From Halomonas sp. KAO (lineage in GTDB: Bacteria > Pseudomonadota > Gammaproteobacteria > Pseudomonadales > Halomonadaceae): 64,000 nucleotides of DNA. The DNA lies in NCBI RefSeq assembly GCF_015595025.1, contig NZ_JADNRL010000010.1, positions 1-64,000 of the forward strand, in the 5' to 3' direction. Of this stretch, positions 8,602 through 17,617 are shown piece after piece. A program made the translations under genes and the position numbers. The notes below the pieces were generated by a model. The model worked only from the letters and a program-made list of their open reading frames with translations, did not search any database and was not told where the DNA came from. Position 1 is the stretch's first letter. Every line of letters begins with the position of its first letter.

Positions 8602-10095
8602 CTAGGCTTCGGGCCGCTCGAACACCCAGCCGGTACCCTCGCGGGAGTCCTTGAGGATGATGCCCAGGGCGGCGAGCTCGTCGCGAATCCCGTCGGCGGT
8701 GGCGAAGTCCTTGGCCTTCTTGGCCGCGGCGCGTTCGTCGATCTTCGCCTGAATCTCCGCTTCCGAGAGCGGCAGCTCACCGGCCCCCGCCTTGAGGAAG
8801 AGGGCCGGGTCCTGCTGCAGCAGCCCCAGTATGCCGCCCAGCCGCCTGAGCTCGGCGGCCAGGGCCGGCGCCTGGTCGGGGGCCTCCTTCTTTGTGCGGT
8901 TCAGCTCGCGGGCCAGGTCGAAGAGCACCGAGAGCGCCCCGGCGGTATTGAAGTCATCGTCCATGGCCGCGGTAAAGCGCCTGTCGAAGTCGCTGTCCAC
9001 GCCCTCGACCACCGCCCCGGCACCGCCGAGTGCCGCCGCCTCTTCGCGGGACTGCCCGTGGTAGGGGCGCCCTTCTTGCGACAGTCCGTCGAGAGAGAGC
9101 CCTTCGAGAGACAGCCCGGCGAGGGAGTTGTAGAAGCGCTCCAGCGACTTGCGGGCATCGGCCAGGGATTCCGGCGCGTAGTTGATCGCACTGCGATAGT
9201 GACTGGCCACCAGCAGGTAGCGCACCACCTCGGGATCATGGTGCTCGAGCACCTCGCGGATGGTGAAGAAGTTGCCCAGCGACTTGGACATCTTCTCGTG
9301 GTTCACCCGCACCGCGCCGGCGTGCATCCAGGTATTGACGAAGGGCTTGCCGTTGGCCGCCTCCGACTGGGCGATCTCGTTCTCGTGGTGCGGGAAGGTC
9401 AGGTCCGGCCCGCCCCCATGGATATCGAAGGTCTCGCCCAGGCAGCACTTCGACATGGCCGAGCATTCGATATGCCAGCCGGGACGCCCCTCGCCCCAGG
9501 GCGAAGGCCAGCTCGCCTCGCCCGGCTTGGCGGCCTTCCAGAGCACGAAGTCGAGAGGATCCTCCTTGTGCTCATCGACCTCGATGCGGGCACCGGAGCG
9601 CATCTCGTCGAGATCACGGTTATTGAGCTTGCCGTAGCCCTCGAAGCGTCGTACCCGATAGTAGACGTCGCCATTGTCCGCGGCATAGGCGTAGCCCTTG
9701 GCCATCAGGGTCTCGATCATGGCGATGATGTCGTCGATATGTCGAGTCGCCCGAGGCTCCTGATCCGGCGCCAGCACCCCGAGACGCGCCTCGTCCTCAT
9801 GCATCGCCTCGATCATGCGCTCGGTCAACGATGCGATGGTCTCGCCATTCTCGTCGGCCCGGCGCAGGATCTTGTCATCGATATCGGTGACGTTGCGCAC
9901 ATAGGTCACGTCATATCCCCTATGACGCAGGTAGCGGGTAATGACGTCGAAGGCCACCATCACCCGGGCATGGCCCAGGTGGCAGTAGTCATAGACGGTC
10001 ATGCCGCAGACATACATCCGCACCCTGCCCGGCTCGATCGGCGTGAAGGGCTCCTTGCGGCGTGTCAGCGTGTTGTAGATCTGCATATCGGTCAT
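8602..10095 (-). CDS. cysS: Cysteinyl-tRNA synthetase
   Basis: The 497-residue protein charges tRNA-Cys with cysteine in the cytoplasm. The N-terminus ([16 protein letters not shown]) holds the Zn-binding Cys and the HIGH-type signature HLGHA. Further on come [10 protein letters not shown], the [11 protein letters not shown]n ligands and the KMSKS loop ([10 protein letters not shown]), then a helical tRNA-binding C-terminus. Compared with E. coli CysS there is a Leu/Gly/Ser-rich insert of about 30 residues near residue 330 ([15 protein letters not shown]). The start is 2 bases after the glnS stop, so the two genes are probably cotranscribed; an ATG three codons later (10086) is also possible. 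Confidence 0.97.
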   Translation of the reverse strand: MTDMQIYNTLTRRKEPFTPIEPGRVRMYVCGMTVYDYCHLGHARVMVAFDVITRYLRHRGYDVTYVRNVTDIDDKILRRADENGETIASLTERMIEAMHEDEARLGVLAPDQEPRATRHIDDIIAMIETLMAKGYAYAADNGDVYYRVRRFEGYGKLNNRDLDEMRSGARIEVDEHKEDPLDFVLWKAAKPGEASWPSPWGEGRPGWHIECSAMSKCCLGETFDIHGGGPDLTFPHHENEIAQSEAANGKPFVNTWMHAGAVRVNHEKMSKSLGNFFTIREVLEHHDPEVVRYLLVASHYRSAINYAPESLADARKSLERFYNSLAGLSLEGLSLDGLSQEGRPYHGQSREEAAALGGAGAVVEGVDSDFDRRFTAAMDDDFNTAGALSVLFDLARELNRTKKEAPDQAPALAAELRRLGGILGLLQQDPALFLKAGAGELPLSEAEIQAKIDERAAAKKAKDFATADGIRDELAALGIILKDSREGTGWVFERPEA

Positions 10096-10097
10096 GC

Positions 10098-11837
10098 TCA
10101 GCCCTTGTTCTGCACGTCTTGCTTCCGGGACTCTTTCTTCTGCGTCTCTTTCTTAAGTGTCTCTTTCTTAAGTGTCTTGGCCCAGCTGTCCTTGAGACTC
10201 ACGGTGCGGTTGAACACCAGCTTGCCTTCGCCACAGGCATGGCGGTCGGCGCAGAAGTAGCCCACGCGCTCGAACTGGAAGCGACTCTCGGGCTCGACCC
10301 CGGCCAGGCTGGGCTCGCCGATGGCCTGACACACCACCAAGGACTCGGGATTCAGATGCTCGAGGAAGTCGGCATCCTTGTCCTTGTCCGGCTGCTCCTC
10401 GAGGAACAGATTGTCGTAGAGACGCACCTCCATGGGCACCCCATGCTCGGCGCTGACCCAGTGGATCACACCCTTGACCTTGCGGCCTTCGGGGTTCTTG
10501 CCCAGGGTGTCGAAGTCCACCGAGCAGCGCAGCTCGGTGATCTCGCCGGCCTCATCCTTGACCACCTCGTCGCAGCGGATCACGTAGGAGTTGCGCAGCC
10601 GCACCTCCTTGCCCGGCGCCAGGCGGAAGAACTTCTTCGGCGGCTCCTCCATGAAGTCGTCCCGGTCGATATAGAGCTCGCGGGTAAAGGGCACCTTGCG
10701 CACGGGCATATCGTCCCGCGCCGGGTGGCCGGGCACCTCGTAGATCTCCTCATGCCCCTCGGGCACATTGGTCAGTACCACCTTGAGCGGCTTGAGCACG
10801 GCCATGGCGCGTGGCGCGTTGTCCTCGAGGTCCGAGCGGATGGCGTGATAGAGCATGCCTATCTCGACCAGGCCGCCATCGGCCCGGGTCACACCGATCA
10901 TTTCGCAGAACTTGCGGATCGAGGCCGGGGTATAGCCGCGACGACGCAGCCCGGAGATGGTCGGCAGGCGCGGGTCATCCCAGCCATCGACGATCCCCTC
11001 ATCCACCAGCAGCCTGAGCTTGCGCTTGGAGGTCAGGGTGTAGTTCAGGTTGAGCCGGGCAAACTCGATCTGGCGCGGCTTCGCCGGCACCGGCAGGTTG
11101 TCGAGGAACCACTCGTAGAGCGGCCGATGATCCTCGAACTCGAGGGTGCAGACGGAGTGGGTGATCCCCTCGATGGCGTCGGACTGGCCATGGGTGAAGT
11201 CGTAGGAGGGGTAGATCTTCCACTTGTCGCCGGTCTGGTGATGGCTGGCATGGCGAATGCGATAGAGGATCGGGTCGCGCAGATTGATATTGGGCGAGGC
11301 CATGTCGATCTTGGCTCGCAGCACCTTCTCTCCCTCGGCGAACTCGCCCTCGCGCATGCGCTCGAGCAGGTCGAGGTTCTCGTCGGGTGAGCGCTCGCGA
11401 TAGGGGCTCGGGCGGCCCGGCTCGGTGAGGGTACCGCGATACTCGCGGATCTCGTCCGGCGAGAGGTCGTCGACATAGGCCTTGCCTTCACGCACCAGAT
11501 GCTGCGCCCAGGCATAGAGCTGATCGAAGTAGTCGGAGGCGAAGCGCACGTCGCCCACCCACTGGAAGCCCAGCCAGCTGACATCCTCCTTGATCGCGTC
11601 GATATAGGCCTGCTCCTCCTTGGCCGGGTTGGTGTCATCGAAGCGCAGATGACAGTCACCACCGAATTGCTCGGCCAGGCCGAAGTTGAGACAGATCGAC
11701 TTGGCGTGCCCGATATGCAGGAAGCCGTTGGGCTCCGGCGGGAAGCGGGTCACGATCTTGCCGTCGCGGCCGGCCTCGATCTCGTCACGAATCTGGTTGC
11801 GAATAAAGTTCGGCGCGCTGGTGGTGTCGGTGGTCAT
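10098..11837 (-). CDS. glnS: Glutaminyl-tRNA synthetase
   Basis: The 579-residue class I synthetase charges tRNA-Gln. It has [15 protein letters not shown] (HIGH motif) near residue 33, the KMSKS equivalent TSKRKL near 265, and the C-terminal anticodon-binding beta-barrels. The ATG at 11837 gives the N-terminus expected of the family; the open frame extends 20 codons further upstream. The extreme C-terminus has a Lys/Glu tail ([19 protein letters not shown]) encoded by a 15-base tandem repeat and absent from E. coli GlnS. It forms an operon with cysS. Confidence 0.97.
   Translation of the reverse strand: MTTDTTSAPNFIRNQIRDEIEAGRDGKIVTRFPPEPNGFLHIGHAKSICLNFGLAEQFGGDCHLRFDDTNPAKEEQAYIDAIKEDVSWLGFQWVGDVRFASDYFDQLYAWAQHLVREGKAYVDDLSPDEIREYRGTLTEPGRPSPYRERSPDENLDLLERMREGEFAEGEKVLRAKIDMASPNINLRDPILYRIRHASHHQTGDKWKIYPSYDFTHGQSDAIEGITHSVCTLEFEDHRPLYEWFLDNLPVPAKPRQIEFARLNLNYTLTSKRKLRLLVDEGIVDGWDDPRLPTISGLRRRGYTPASIRKFCEMIGVTRADGGLVEIGMLYHAIRSDLEDNAPRAMAVLKPLKVVLTNVPEGHEEIYEVPGHPARDDMPVRKVPFTRELYIDRDDFMEEPPKKFFRLAPGKEVRLRNSYVIRCDEVVKDEAGEITELRCSVDFDTLGKNPEGRKVKGVIHWVSAEHGVPMEVRLYDNLFLEEQPDKDKDADFLEHLNPESLVVCQAIGEPSLAGVEPESRFQFERVGYFCADRHACGEGKLVFNRTVSLKDSWAKTLKKETLKKETQKKESRKQDVQNKG
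10129..10173 (-). repeat. 15-bp tandem repeat inside the 3' end of glnS
   Basis: Three consecutive 15-base units, two identical (GTCTCTTTCTTAAGT on the plus strand at 10144-10158 and 10159-10173) and one diverged (10129-10143). They keep frame and encode [15 protein letters not shown] at the C-terminus of GlnS. Confidence 0.9.
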
Positions 11838-11901
11838 GGTTGGGAAAACAACCTCTGGTTGGGGTGCGGTCCGGGGGCCGTTGGCTGTGGCCTTCACTGC
11901 T

Positions 11902-12016
11902 CGGGGCTTTTCCGGCGACGAGCCTGCGAGGAGGCGCTGTGAACCCCTCCCTGGGCGCTACCGATGCCATCCCTGGCATAGGACCTCCTCTTCGGCTCAT
12001 CCCCGGCGCCCCTCGC
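11902..12016 (+). repeat. Dispersed structured intergenic repeat, copy A
   Basis: The core, 11926-12016, is 91 bp and matches at 77 of 91 positions the reverse complement of 30622-30712. The core ends form an inverted repeat (GCGAGGAGGCGC ... GGCGCCCCTCGC). Weaker similarity extends left to about 11902. It fills most of the gap between the divergent glnS and ppiB starts and could influence either. Confidence 0.85.
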
Positions 12017-12134
12017 CGCGGCGATCCAGGCCATCATCAGGCTAGCTTCGCGCAGCGAGGCAAAACCGGTATTATAGCGCCACGTCCATGGGCAACGCCA
12101 AGGCAGCGCCCCTTTATTGCACAGGAACTTACGC

Positions 12135-12629
12135 ATGATCGTACTGCAGACCACCTTCGGTGACATTCGTGTCGAGCTCAACCACGAGAAGGCCCCCAAG
12201 ACGGCCGCCAACTTCGAACAGTATGTGCGCGAGGGCTTCTACGACGGCACCCTCTTCCACCGTGTGATCGAAGGCTTCATGGTCCAGGGTGGCGGCTTCG
12301 ACGAGAACTTCGACCAGAAGCCGACCCACGCCCCCATCGAGAACGAGGCCGACAACGGCCTGGCCAACGAGATCGGCACCCTGGCCATGGCCCGCACCCA
12401 GGATCCGCACTCCGCTACCGCCCAGTTCTTCATCAACGTCGCCGACAACACCTTCCTCAACCATAGCGGCAAGTCCATCCAGGGCTGGGGCTACTGCGTC
12501 TTCGGCCGTGTGGTCGACGGCATGGACGTCGTCGAGAAGATCAAGAACGTCGACACCACCCGCCGCGGCATGCACGCCGATGTGCCCGCCGAGGACGTGG
12601 TGATCAAGAAGGCCTACATCGAGGAATAA
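12135..12629 (+). CDS. ppiB: Peptidyl-prolyl cis-trans isomerase B (cyclophilin)
   Basis: The 164-residue cytoplasmic cyclophilin has the family core [24 protein letters not shown] and the [15 protein letters not shown] segment. It lacks a signal peptide, so it is the PpiB rather than the PpiA form. The ATG at 12135 begins with the usual [15 protein letters not shown]. It is divergent from glnS, with a repeat element in the shared upstream region, and lpxH follows 78 bases downstream. Confidence 0.95.
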   Translation: MIVLQTTFGDIRVELNHEKAPKTAANFEQYVREGFYDGTLFHRVIEGFMVQGGGFDENFDQKPTHAPIENEADNGLANEIGTLAMARTQDPHSATAQFFINVADNTFLNHSGKSIQGWGYCVFGRVVDGMDVVEKIKNVDTTRRGMHADVPAEDVVIKKAYIEE

Positions 12630-12651
12630 GCCTTCCGTCCTGCCCCCAGCT

Positions 12652-12674
12652 GGCGCCCGCCCCGTGCGGGCGCC
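12652..12674 (+). terminator. Hairpin between ppiB and lpxH
   Basis: The perfect 9-base stem GGCGCCCGC/GCGGGCGCC with loop CCCGT is followed by TTGCTCTCT. It may be a weak terminator or an mRNA-stabilising hairpin; lpxH starts 34 bases later. Confidence 0.5.
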
Positions 12675-12707
12675 TTGCTCTCTGCTGCCAAACCGGGAAC
12701 CCTCCAT

Positions 12708-13466
12708 ATGGCCACCCTGCTGATTTCCGACCTGCACCTGCACCCTGGCGCCCCCGAGATCACCGAGGGTTTTCTGCGCTGGCTGGAGGAGCGCGCCCAT
12801 GGTTCCCACGCCCTGTATATCCTGGGTGACTTCTTCGAAGCCTGGATCGGCGATGATCTGCTCGATCTGGTTGGCGTCGACCCCACCGGCAATGCCGATC
12901 TCGCGGCCCGTATCGCCACGGCACTGCGCCGCCTGGCCGACGACGGCACCGAGATCTACCTGATGCATGGCAACCGTGACTTCCTGCTCGGCGAACGCTT
13001 CGCGAGCGAAGCCGGCGCCACCCTGCTGGCGGACCCTACCGTTGTCACCCTCGGGGGCAGCCCGGTGCTGCTGATGCATGGCGACAGCCTGTGCACGCGC
13101 GACGAGGCCTACCAGGCCTTCCGCGCCCAGGCCCGAGATCCGCGATGGCAGAAGCAGGTGCTGTCGATGCCGATCCAGGATCGTATCACCCTGGCCAGGC
13201 AGCTTCGTGATCAGTCCGGTGAGGCCAACTCCAACAAGGCCGAGGACATCATGGACGTCACCCAGGATGAGGTCATCCGGGTCATGGCCGAACAGGGTGT
13301 CACCACCCTGGTCCACGGCCACACCCACCGCCCGGCGGTGCATGAGCTCGAGGTCGATGGACGGCCGGCCCGGCGTATCGTGCTGGGTGACTGGCAGCCA
13401 ACCCTGGGCTGGGAGGTCGTCATCGAGGAAGAGACCGGGCCGGCGCTCAGAGAGGTGACCCTGTGA
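12708..13466 (+). CDS. lpxH: UDP-2,3-diacylglucosamine diphosphatase
   Basis: The 252-residue metallophosphoesterase cleaves UDP-2,3-diacylglucosamine to lipid X and UMP in lipid A synthesis. The metal-binding motifs are all present: SDLHLHP at the N-terminus, GDFFEAWIGDD near residue 42, MHGNRDFLLG near 88 and HGHTHRP near 205. The start at 12708 follows a CATATG context with weak ribosome-binding signal. Its last 20 bases overlap the end of the convergent GGDEF-EAL gene. Confidence 0.95.
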   Translation: MATLLISDLHLHPGAPEITEGFLRWLEERAHGSHALYILGDFFEAWIGDDLLDLVGVDPTGNADLAARIATALRRLADDGTEIYLMHGNRDFLLGERFASEAGATLLADPTVVTLGGSPVLLMHGDSLCTRDEAYQAFRAQARDPRWQKQVLSMPIQDRITLARQLRDQSGEANSNKAEDIMDVTQDEVIRVMAEQGVTTLVHGHTHRPAVHELEVDGRPARRIVLGDWQPTLGWEVVIEEETGPALREVTL

Positions 13467-16400
13467 AAGGTGCCCCTGTCCCAAGGCTGACACCGGCACT
13501 CCCCCGCCTCGTCTCGAGGAACTGCTGAAGCCTCTCGAACGACATCGGCCTTGCCAGCAGAAATCCCTGGAACAGATCACAGCCATGAGACCGCACCAGC
13601 TGGTACTGGCTGTCGGTCTCTACCCCCTCCGCCACGACCCTGAGTCCCAGGTGATGCGCCATGGAGGTGATGCCCTGGGCAAGAGAGGCGTCATCGGCAT
13701 TGCGATCGATCTCGCGAATGAAACTGCGATCGATCTTGACGGTATCGACCGGCAGGTTTTTCAGATAGCTCAGACTGGAGAAGCCGGTGCCGAAGTCATC
13801 GATCGCCACCTGAACCCCCATGCTTCGCAAGGCGTCCAGGGCCTCGATGGCGCTTTCGGTTTCACTCATCAGGATGCCCTCGGTCAACTCGAGGGTCAGC
13901 CACTGGGCAGGCAGCCCCGTGAGCGACAGCGTGTCCGCCAGAATGGCGAGAAAGTTGTCACGCTGGAACTGCAGCGGTGAAATATTCACCGACACGCCGA
14001 GTGAGCTCATGCCCTGCCGGCGCAGCGCCTCCATGTCCCGACATGCCCGCGTCAACACCCAGCGACTGATGGGGATGATCTGCCCCGTCTGCTCGGCGAT
14101 GGGAATAAACGTCGCCGGCGAGATATCGCCCCGCTCGGGATGCGACCAGCGCAGCAACGCCTCCAGCCCGACCACCTCGCCATCGCGATCGAACAGCGGC
14201 TGATAGTGAAGCTCGAAGGAGTCCGTATCGATCGCCTCCTGGAGCTCGCTACGCAGGGCGACGCGCTCACTCACCCGCTTGGTGATCTCGGGAGTGAACC
14301 ACTGGTAGGTATTGCGCCCCTGCTGCTTGGCGCGATACATGGCCATATCGGCCTGCTGAATCAACTCCATCGGTCGAGTATGGCGATCGACGTTGACGGC
14401 GATCCCGATGCTTGCCGTCAAGTGCAGCTCGTGCCCTTCGATGCGATAGGGTCGCGCAACAAGATCCAGCAAGCGCTCGGCCACTCCCATCGCTCGCTGC
14501 TCATCACCCGGGTCATTGAGCAGCAACACGAATTCATCGCCACCGAAGCGCACCAGGGTATCCTCGCGACGTACCATCTCCGTCAGTCGCCTGGCGAGCT
14601 TCTGCAGAAGCTGGTCACCGATGGCATGGCCGAGGCTATCGTTGATCGGCTTGAAGCCATCGAGGTCGATAAACAGCACACACAGCCACTTGCCCTCGCG
14701 GTTCGCCAGCGCCAGATCACGGGGAAGACGATCCTCCAGAACGACACGGTTCGCCAGGCCGGTCAGCACATCGTGACGGGCGTGATAGGCCAGCTGGCCC
14801 TCATAGGCCATGCGCTCGGAGACATCATGCTGAATCCCTACATAGTGGGTAACCTGCCCGTCCTGGTCACGGATCGGCGAGACATATAGCTCGTTCCAGA
14901 AGGTTCCGCCGTCCTTGCGGTAGTTGCACAGTGTTACATGGGCTTCCTGCTGACTGGCCAGCCTATCCCGCAGCTCCTGTAACGCCCCGGGGTCGGTATC
15001 CGGGCCCTGCAGAAAGCGGCAGTTGCGCCCCAACACCTCCTCCCGGCAATAACCGCTCATCGCCTCGAATGCTCGGTTAACATAGGTCATCGGCATATCG
15101 GGCTGCAGGGCATCCACGATCACCAGACCATTGACGCTGACCTCGACGCCCTGCTCGAGGATGCGCAGGCGCATCTCACTCCTTCGACGCTGGGTGATAT
15201 CCTTGGCGATACCGAAGACACCGCGAATACTCCCATCCACGATGATGGGCAGATTGGTCAGATCCAGCTGTCGCGCTTCCCCACTCCGGCCCACCACCTC
15301 CAGCTGATAGCGTTGCGCCTCGCCCTTCAACACCTGGTCGAAATGGTACTGGATCCTGGACATCTCCCGGGGTTGCACGAAGCGTGAGTAGTGAGCCCCC
15401 CGTATTTCATCGAGACGGTAGCCCGTCACCTCCTCGCAGCTGGCGTTGGCACTGATGAAGTAGCCCTGCATATCCAGGGAAAACACCGCATCGGGATTGT
15501 AGGAGAATAGCGAGCGGTAGCGCTGTTCACTCTCCCGCAGAGAGCGGCGGTCATGGTCACGCTCGATGGCCAGGGCGACGATATCCACCGCCTGACGAAC
15601 CAGGCCAAGCTCATGTTCGGTGGGCCGTGCATGCTCGCGTGAATAGACCGCGAAGGTACCGAGCACTCTGTTGTCTCTCGAGAGAACGGGATAGGACCAG
15701 CAGGCAAGCAGCGAGTGCTCCCTTGCCAGCGCCTGGTAGCCTCGCCAGGCGGGGTCACCGGGAAGGTCATCGCACACCACCAGCCTGCCGGTATGGGCGG
15801 CGCTGCCACAGGCACCCACTCCCTCCGCAATGGGAACGGACCGTATCGCGGCCCGATACGCCGCCGGCAGGCGGCGGCCTGCCGCCAGCTCGAGATGGGT
15901 GCCCGCCTGGTTAGCCAGCATGATGGAGCAGAGCCGTTGCGGGAGCTGCTCTTCCAGCATCTCGCAGACCGCCTCGAGCGGGGCGTCGAGCGGGGCCTCT
16001 TCGGCGATCATGGCCTGGATGGCCTGCTGGCGAACCAGGTGCTGACGCGAATGGTCGAGTTCCCGGGAGCGGTCGGCATTGAGTCTTGCCAGCCCCAGGC
16101 TCAGTGTCAGAAGGAAGCTGAGCACCAGCCCACCCAGCCCAACAAACGCCGGCACTCCCAGTGCCATCGGCCACAGCGATGGCATGGCCGAATGAATATC
16201 GAGGCGAAGCCTGACGCCACCCGGCAGCCCGATACTGCGCGACAGCATGCGAGGCGTTTCCGTCAGGCCCCTGGGGGTCACACCCGGGGCCGCCACCCGC
16301 AACAGCGTCTCGCCGCCATGGAGCAACGCCACCTGAAACGTGGAAAGCGATACATGCAGCTCACTCTCGAGCAGCCGGCCCAGATGGATCGACGCGACAA

Positions 16401-17463
16401 GGCGATAGTCATGCCGGGGTATGCCGACCACGACCAGTGCCTGCCTGGGGTGATCGACATCGGGCAACAGCATGATTGGCTGGCTGAAACCGGAGGCATC
16501 CCACTCCTCCACGAGTGGCCGGCCGGCCTGCTGACTGAGCCACCGCCTCGCCTCGGCATCCCCCCCTCGAAGCCACTGCCAGCGACCCTCACGAGTGATC
16601 ACACCGAAGGCGCTGAGGCTCGAAAGGTCACGCAGATAGCTCACCTGGTCGTACCGCGCGACCCTGCCACCCGATCCATGACTCGAGGCATTCAGACGCT
16701 CGGCCATGCGCCTGAGGGACTGCAGACGCGAGCTCACCGCCCTCTCGGTGTCCAGGCGAGCCGTCTCGAATATCAGCTCGGCACGACCGGTCTCACGCAC
16801 CAGCTGCTGCCAGTTCAGCAGATACCAGGAGGCACTGCTGATGGCGACGCCCAGCAGGCAGGCGCAGAGGGTCCTGGGCCCGATGTAGAGCCTGCCGTGC
16901 ACCGGCCGGTAGCCGGCGACCAGCATGGCGGCTCCGAGCAGCAGGGTGAACAACGCCAACACTTCGGAGTAGGCTGCCCCCGCCGGCCACCCCTTCAGGC
17001 TACCGCCGAATAGCGTCCATAGCGTCAGGGCGCTGATTCCCAGCAGCAGCATGCCGGCGATTCGCCACAGTTTCCTGAGCCATGGTCGCCTCATGCCCAG
17101 CAACAGACAGGGCGCAACGGCCAGCATCAGGGAGGCTTCCAGCGCCCCCAGGGTGACACCCGCCTGCAACCAGCCGGTAGTGGTCCCAGGGGTCTCACCC
17201 AGGCCGCCCTCCACCAGGGTGTCAATCCCCAGGCCGGCCATGGCGATGCCGGCAATGACACGCAGGCCGGGCTGGCGAAGCCAGACACCCAGCAGACCGA
17301 TGCCGGTGAACAGCGATGCGAGGGCGGTATCCGTCGCAAGCAGTATGGGCCCCGACAGATGCAGTGAGTTCGTTACAAGTGCCACGCCCCCCATCAGCAT
17401 GAAGGTGGTGGAAACCACCATCAGCCAGGTGTCGAGGGCGATCGAAGCTGTCTTGAACTGCAT
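13447..17463 (-). CDS. Membrane-bound GAF-PAS-PAS-GGDEF-EAL cyclic-di-GMP protein
   Basis: The 1338-residue protein has several N-terminal membrane helices (about 1-225), a likely periplasmic sensor loop, another membrane segment near 430, a GAF domain (about 490-640), two PAS domains with PAC regions (about 650-900), GGDEF and EAL. The diguanylate cyclase site is intact (VRFGGDEFVLL) and carries an RxxD inhibitory site (RRED) five residues before it. The EAL domain keeps GLEALLRW, ELTEGIL and DDFGTGFSSLSYL, so both activities are plausible. It is convergent with lpxH and preceded by the ppiD terminator; the ligand of the sensor part is unknown. Confidence 0.92.
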   Translation of the reverse strand: MQFKTASIALDTWLMVVSTTFMLMGGVALVTNSLHLSGPILLATDTALASLFTGIGLLGVWLRQPGLRVIAGIAMAGLGIDTLVEGGLGETPGTTTGWLQAGVTLGALEASLMLAVAPCLLLGMRRPWLRKLWRIAGMLLLGISALTLWTLFGGSLKGWPAGAAYSEVLALFTLLLGAAMLVAGYRPVHGRLYIGPRTLCACLLGVAISSASWYLLNWQQLVRETGRAELIFETARLDTERAVSSRLQSLRRMAERLNASSHGSGGRVARYDQVSYLRDLSSLSAFGVITREGRWQWLRGGDAEARRWLSQQAGRPLVEEWDASGFSQPIMLLPDVDHPRQALVVVGIPRHDYRLVASIHLGRLLESELHVSLSTFQVALLHGGETLLRVAAPGVTPRGLTETPRMLSRSIGLPGGVRLRLDIHSAMPSLWPMALGVPAFVGLGGLVLSFLLTLSLGLARLNADRSRELDHSRQHLVRQQAIQAMIAEEAPLDAPLEAVCEMLEEQLPQRLCSIMLANQAGTHLELAAGRRLPAAYRAAIRSVPIAEGVGACGSAAHTGRLVVCDDLPGDPAWRGYQALAREHSLLACWSYPVLSRDNRVLGTFAVYSREHARPTEHELGLVRQAVDIVALAIERDHDRRSLRESEQRYRSLFSYNPDAVFSLDMQGYFISANASCEEVTGYRLDEIRGAHYSRFVQPREMSRIQYHFDQVLKGEAQRYQLEVVGRSGEARQLDLTNLPIIVDGSIRGVFGIAKDITQRRRSEMRLRILEQGVEVSVNGLVIVDALQPDMPMTYVNRAFEAMSGYCREEVLGRNCRFLQGPDTDPGALQELRDRLASQQEAHVTLCNYRKDGGTFWNELYVSPIRDQDGQVTHYVGIQHDVSERMAYEGQLAYHARHDVLTGLANRVVLEDRLPRDLALANREGKWLCVLFIDLDGFKPINDSLGHAIGDQLLQKLARRLTEMVRREDTLVRFGGDEFVLLLNDPGDEQRAMGVAERLLDLVARPYRIEGHELHLTASIGIAVNVDRHTRPMELIQQADMAMYRAKQQGRNTYQWFTPEITKRVSERVALRSELQEAIDTDSFELHYQPLFDRDGEVVGLEALLRWSHPERGDISPATFIPIAEQTGQIIPISRWVLTRACRDMEALRRQGMSSLGVSVNISPLQFQRDNFLAILADTLSLTGLPAQWLTLELTEGILMSETESAIEALDALRSMGVQVAIDDFGTGFSSLSYLKNLPVDTVKIDRSFIREIDRNADDASLAQGITSMAHHLGLRVVAEGVETDSQYQLVRSHGCDLFQGFLLARPMSFERLQQFLETRRGSAGVSLGTGAPFTGSPL

Positions 17464-17558
17464 ATATCGAAGGCTCTTGGAATTAATATATTAAATCTTG
17501 CTTCTTTGACTTGACGCTGGCAATGCCCCCATCGCAAGGGGGAATACCATAAAAAGAG

Positions 17559-17591
17559 AGCCCCCTGCGAGATCATGGCTCGCAGGGGGCT
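17559..17591 (-). terminator. Rho-independent terminator of ppiD
   Basis: A perfect 13-base stem (AGCCCCCTGCGAG/CTCGCAGGGGGCT) with loop ATCATGG is followed on the minus strand by CTCTTTTTATGG. Confidence 0.9.
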
Positions 17592-17617
17592 GTCAATTGG
17601 CGGTTCAGCGCTGACGC

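Noticed and set aside
11940..12000. Short frames inside the 91-bp repeat (for example starting MASVAP)
   Set aside because: They arise from the repeat sequence itself in either orientation and lie in intergenic DNA; no support as genes.
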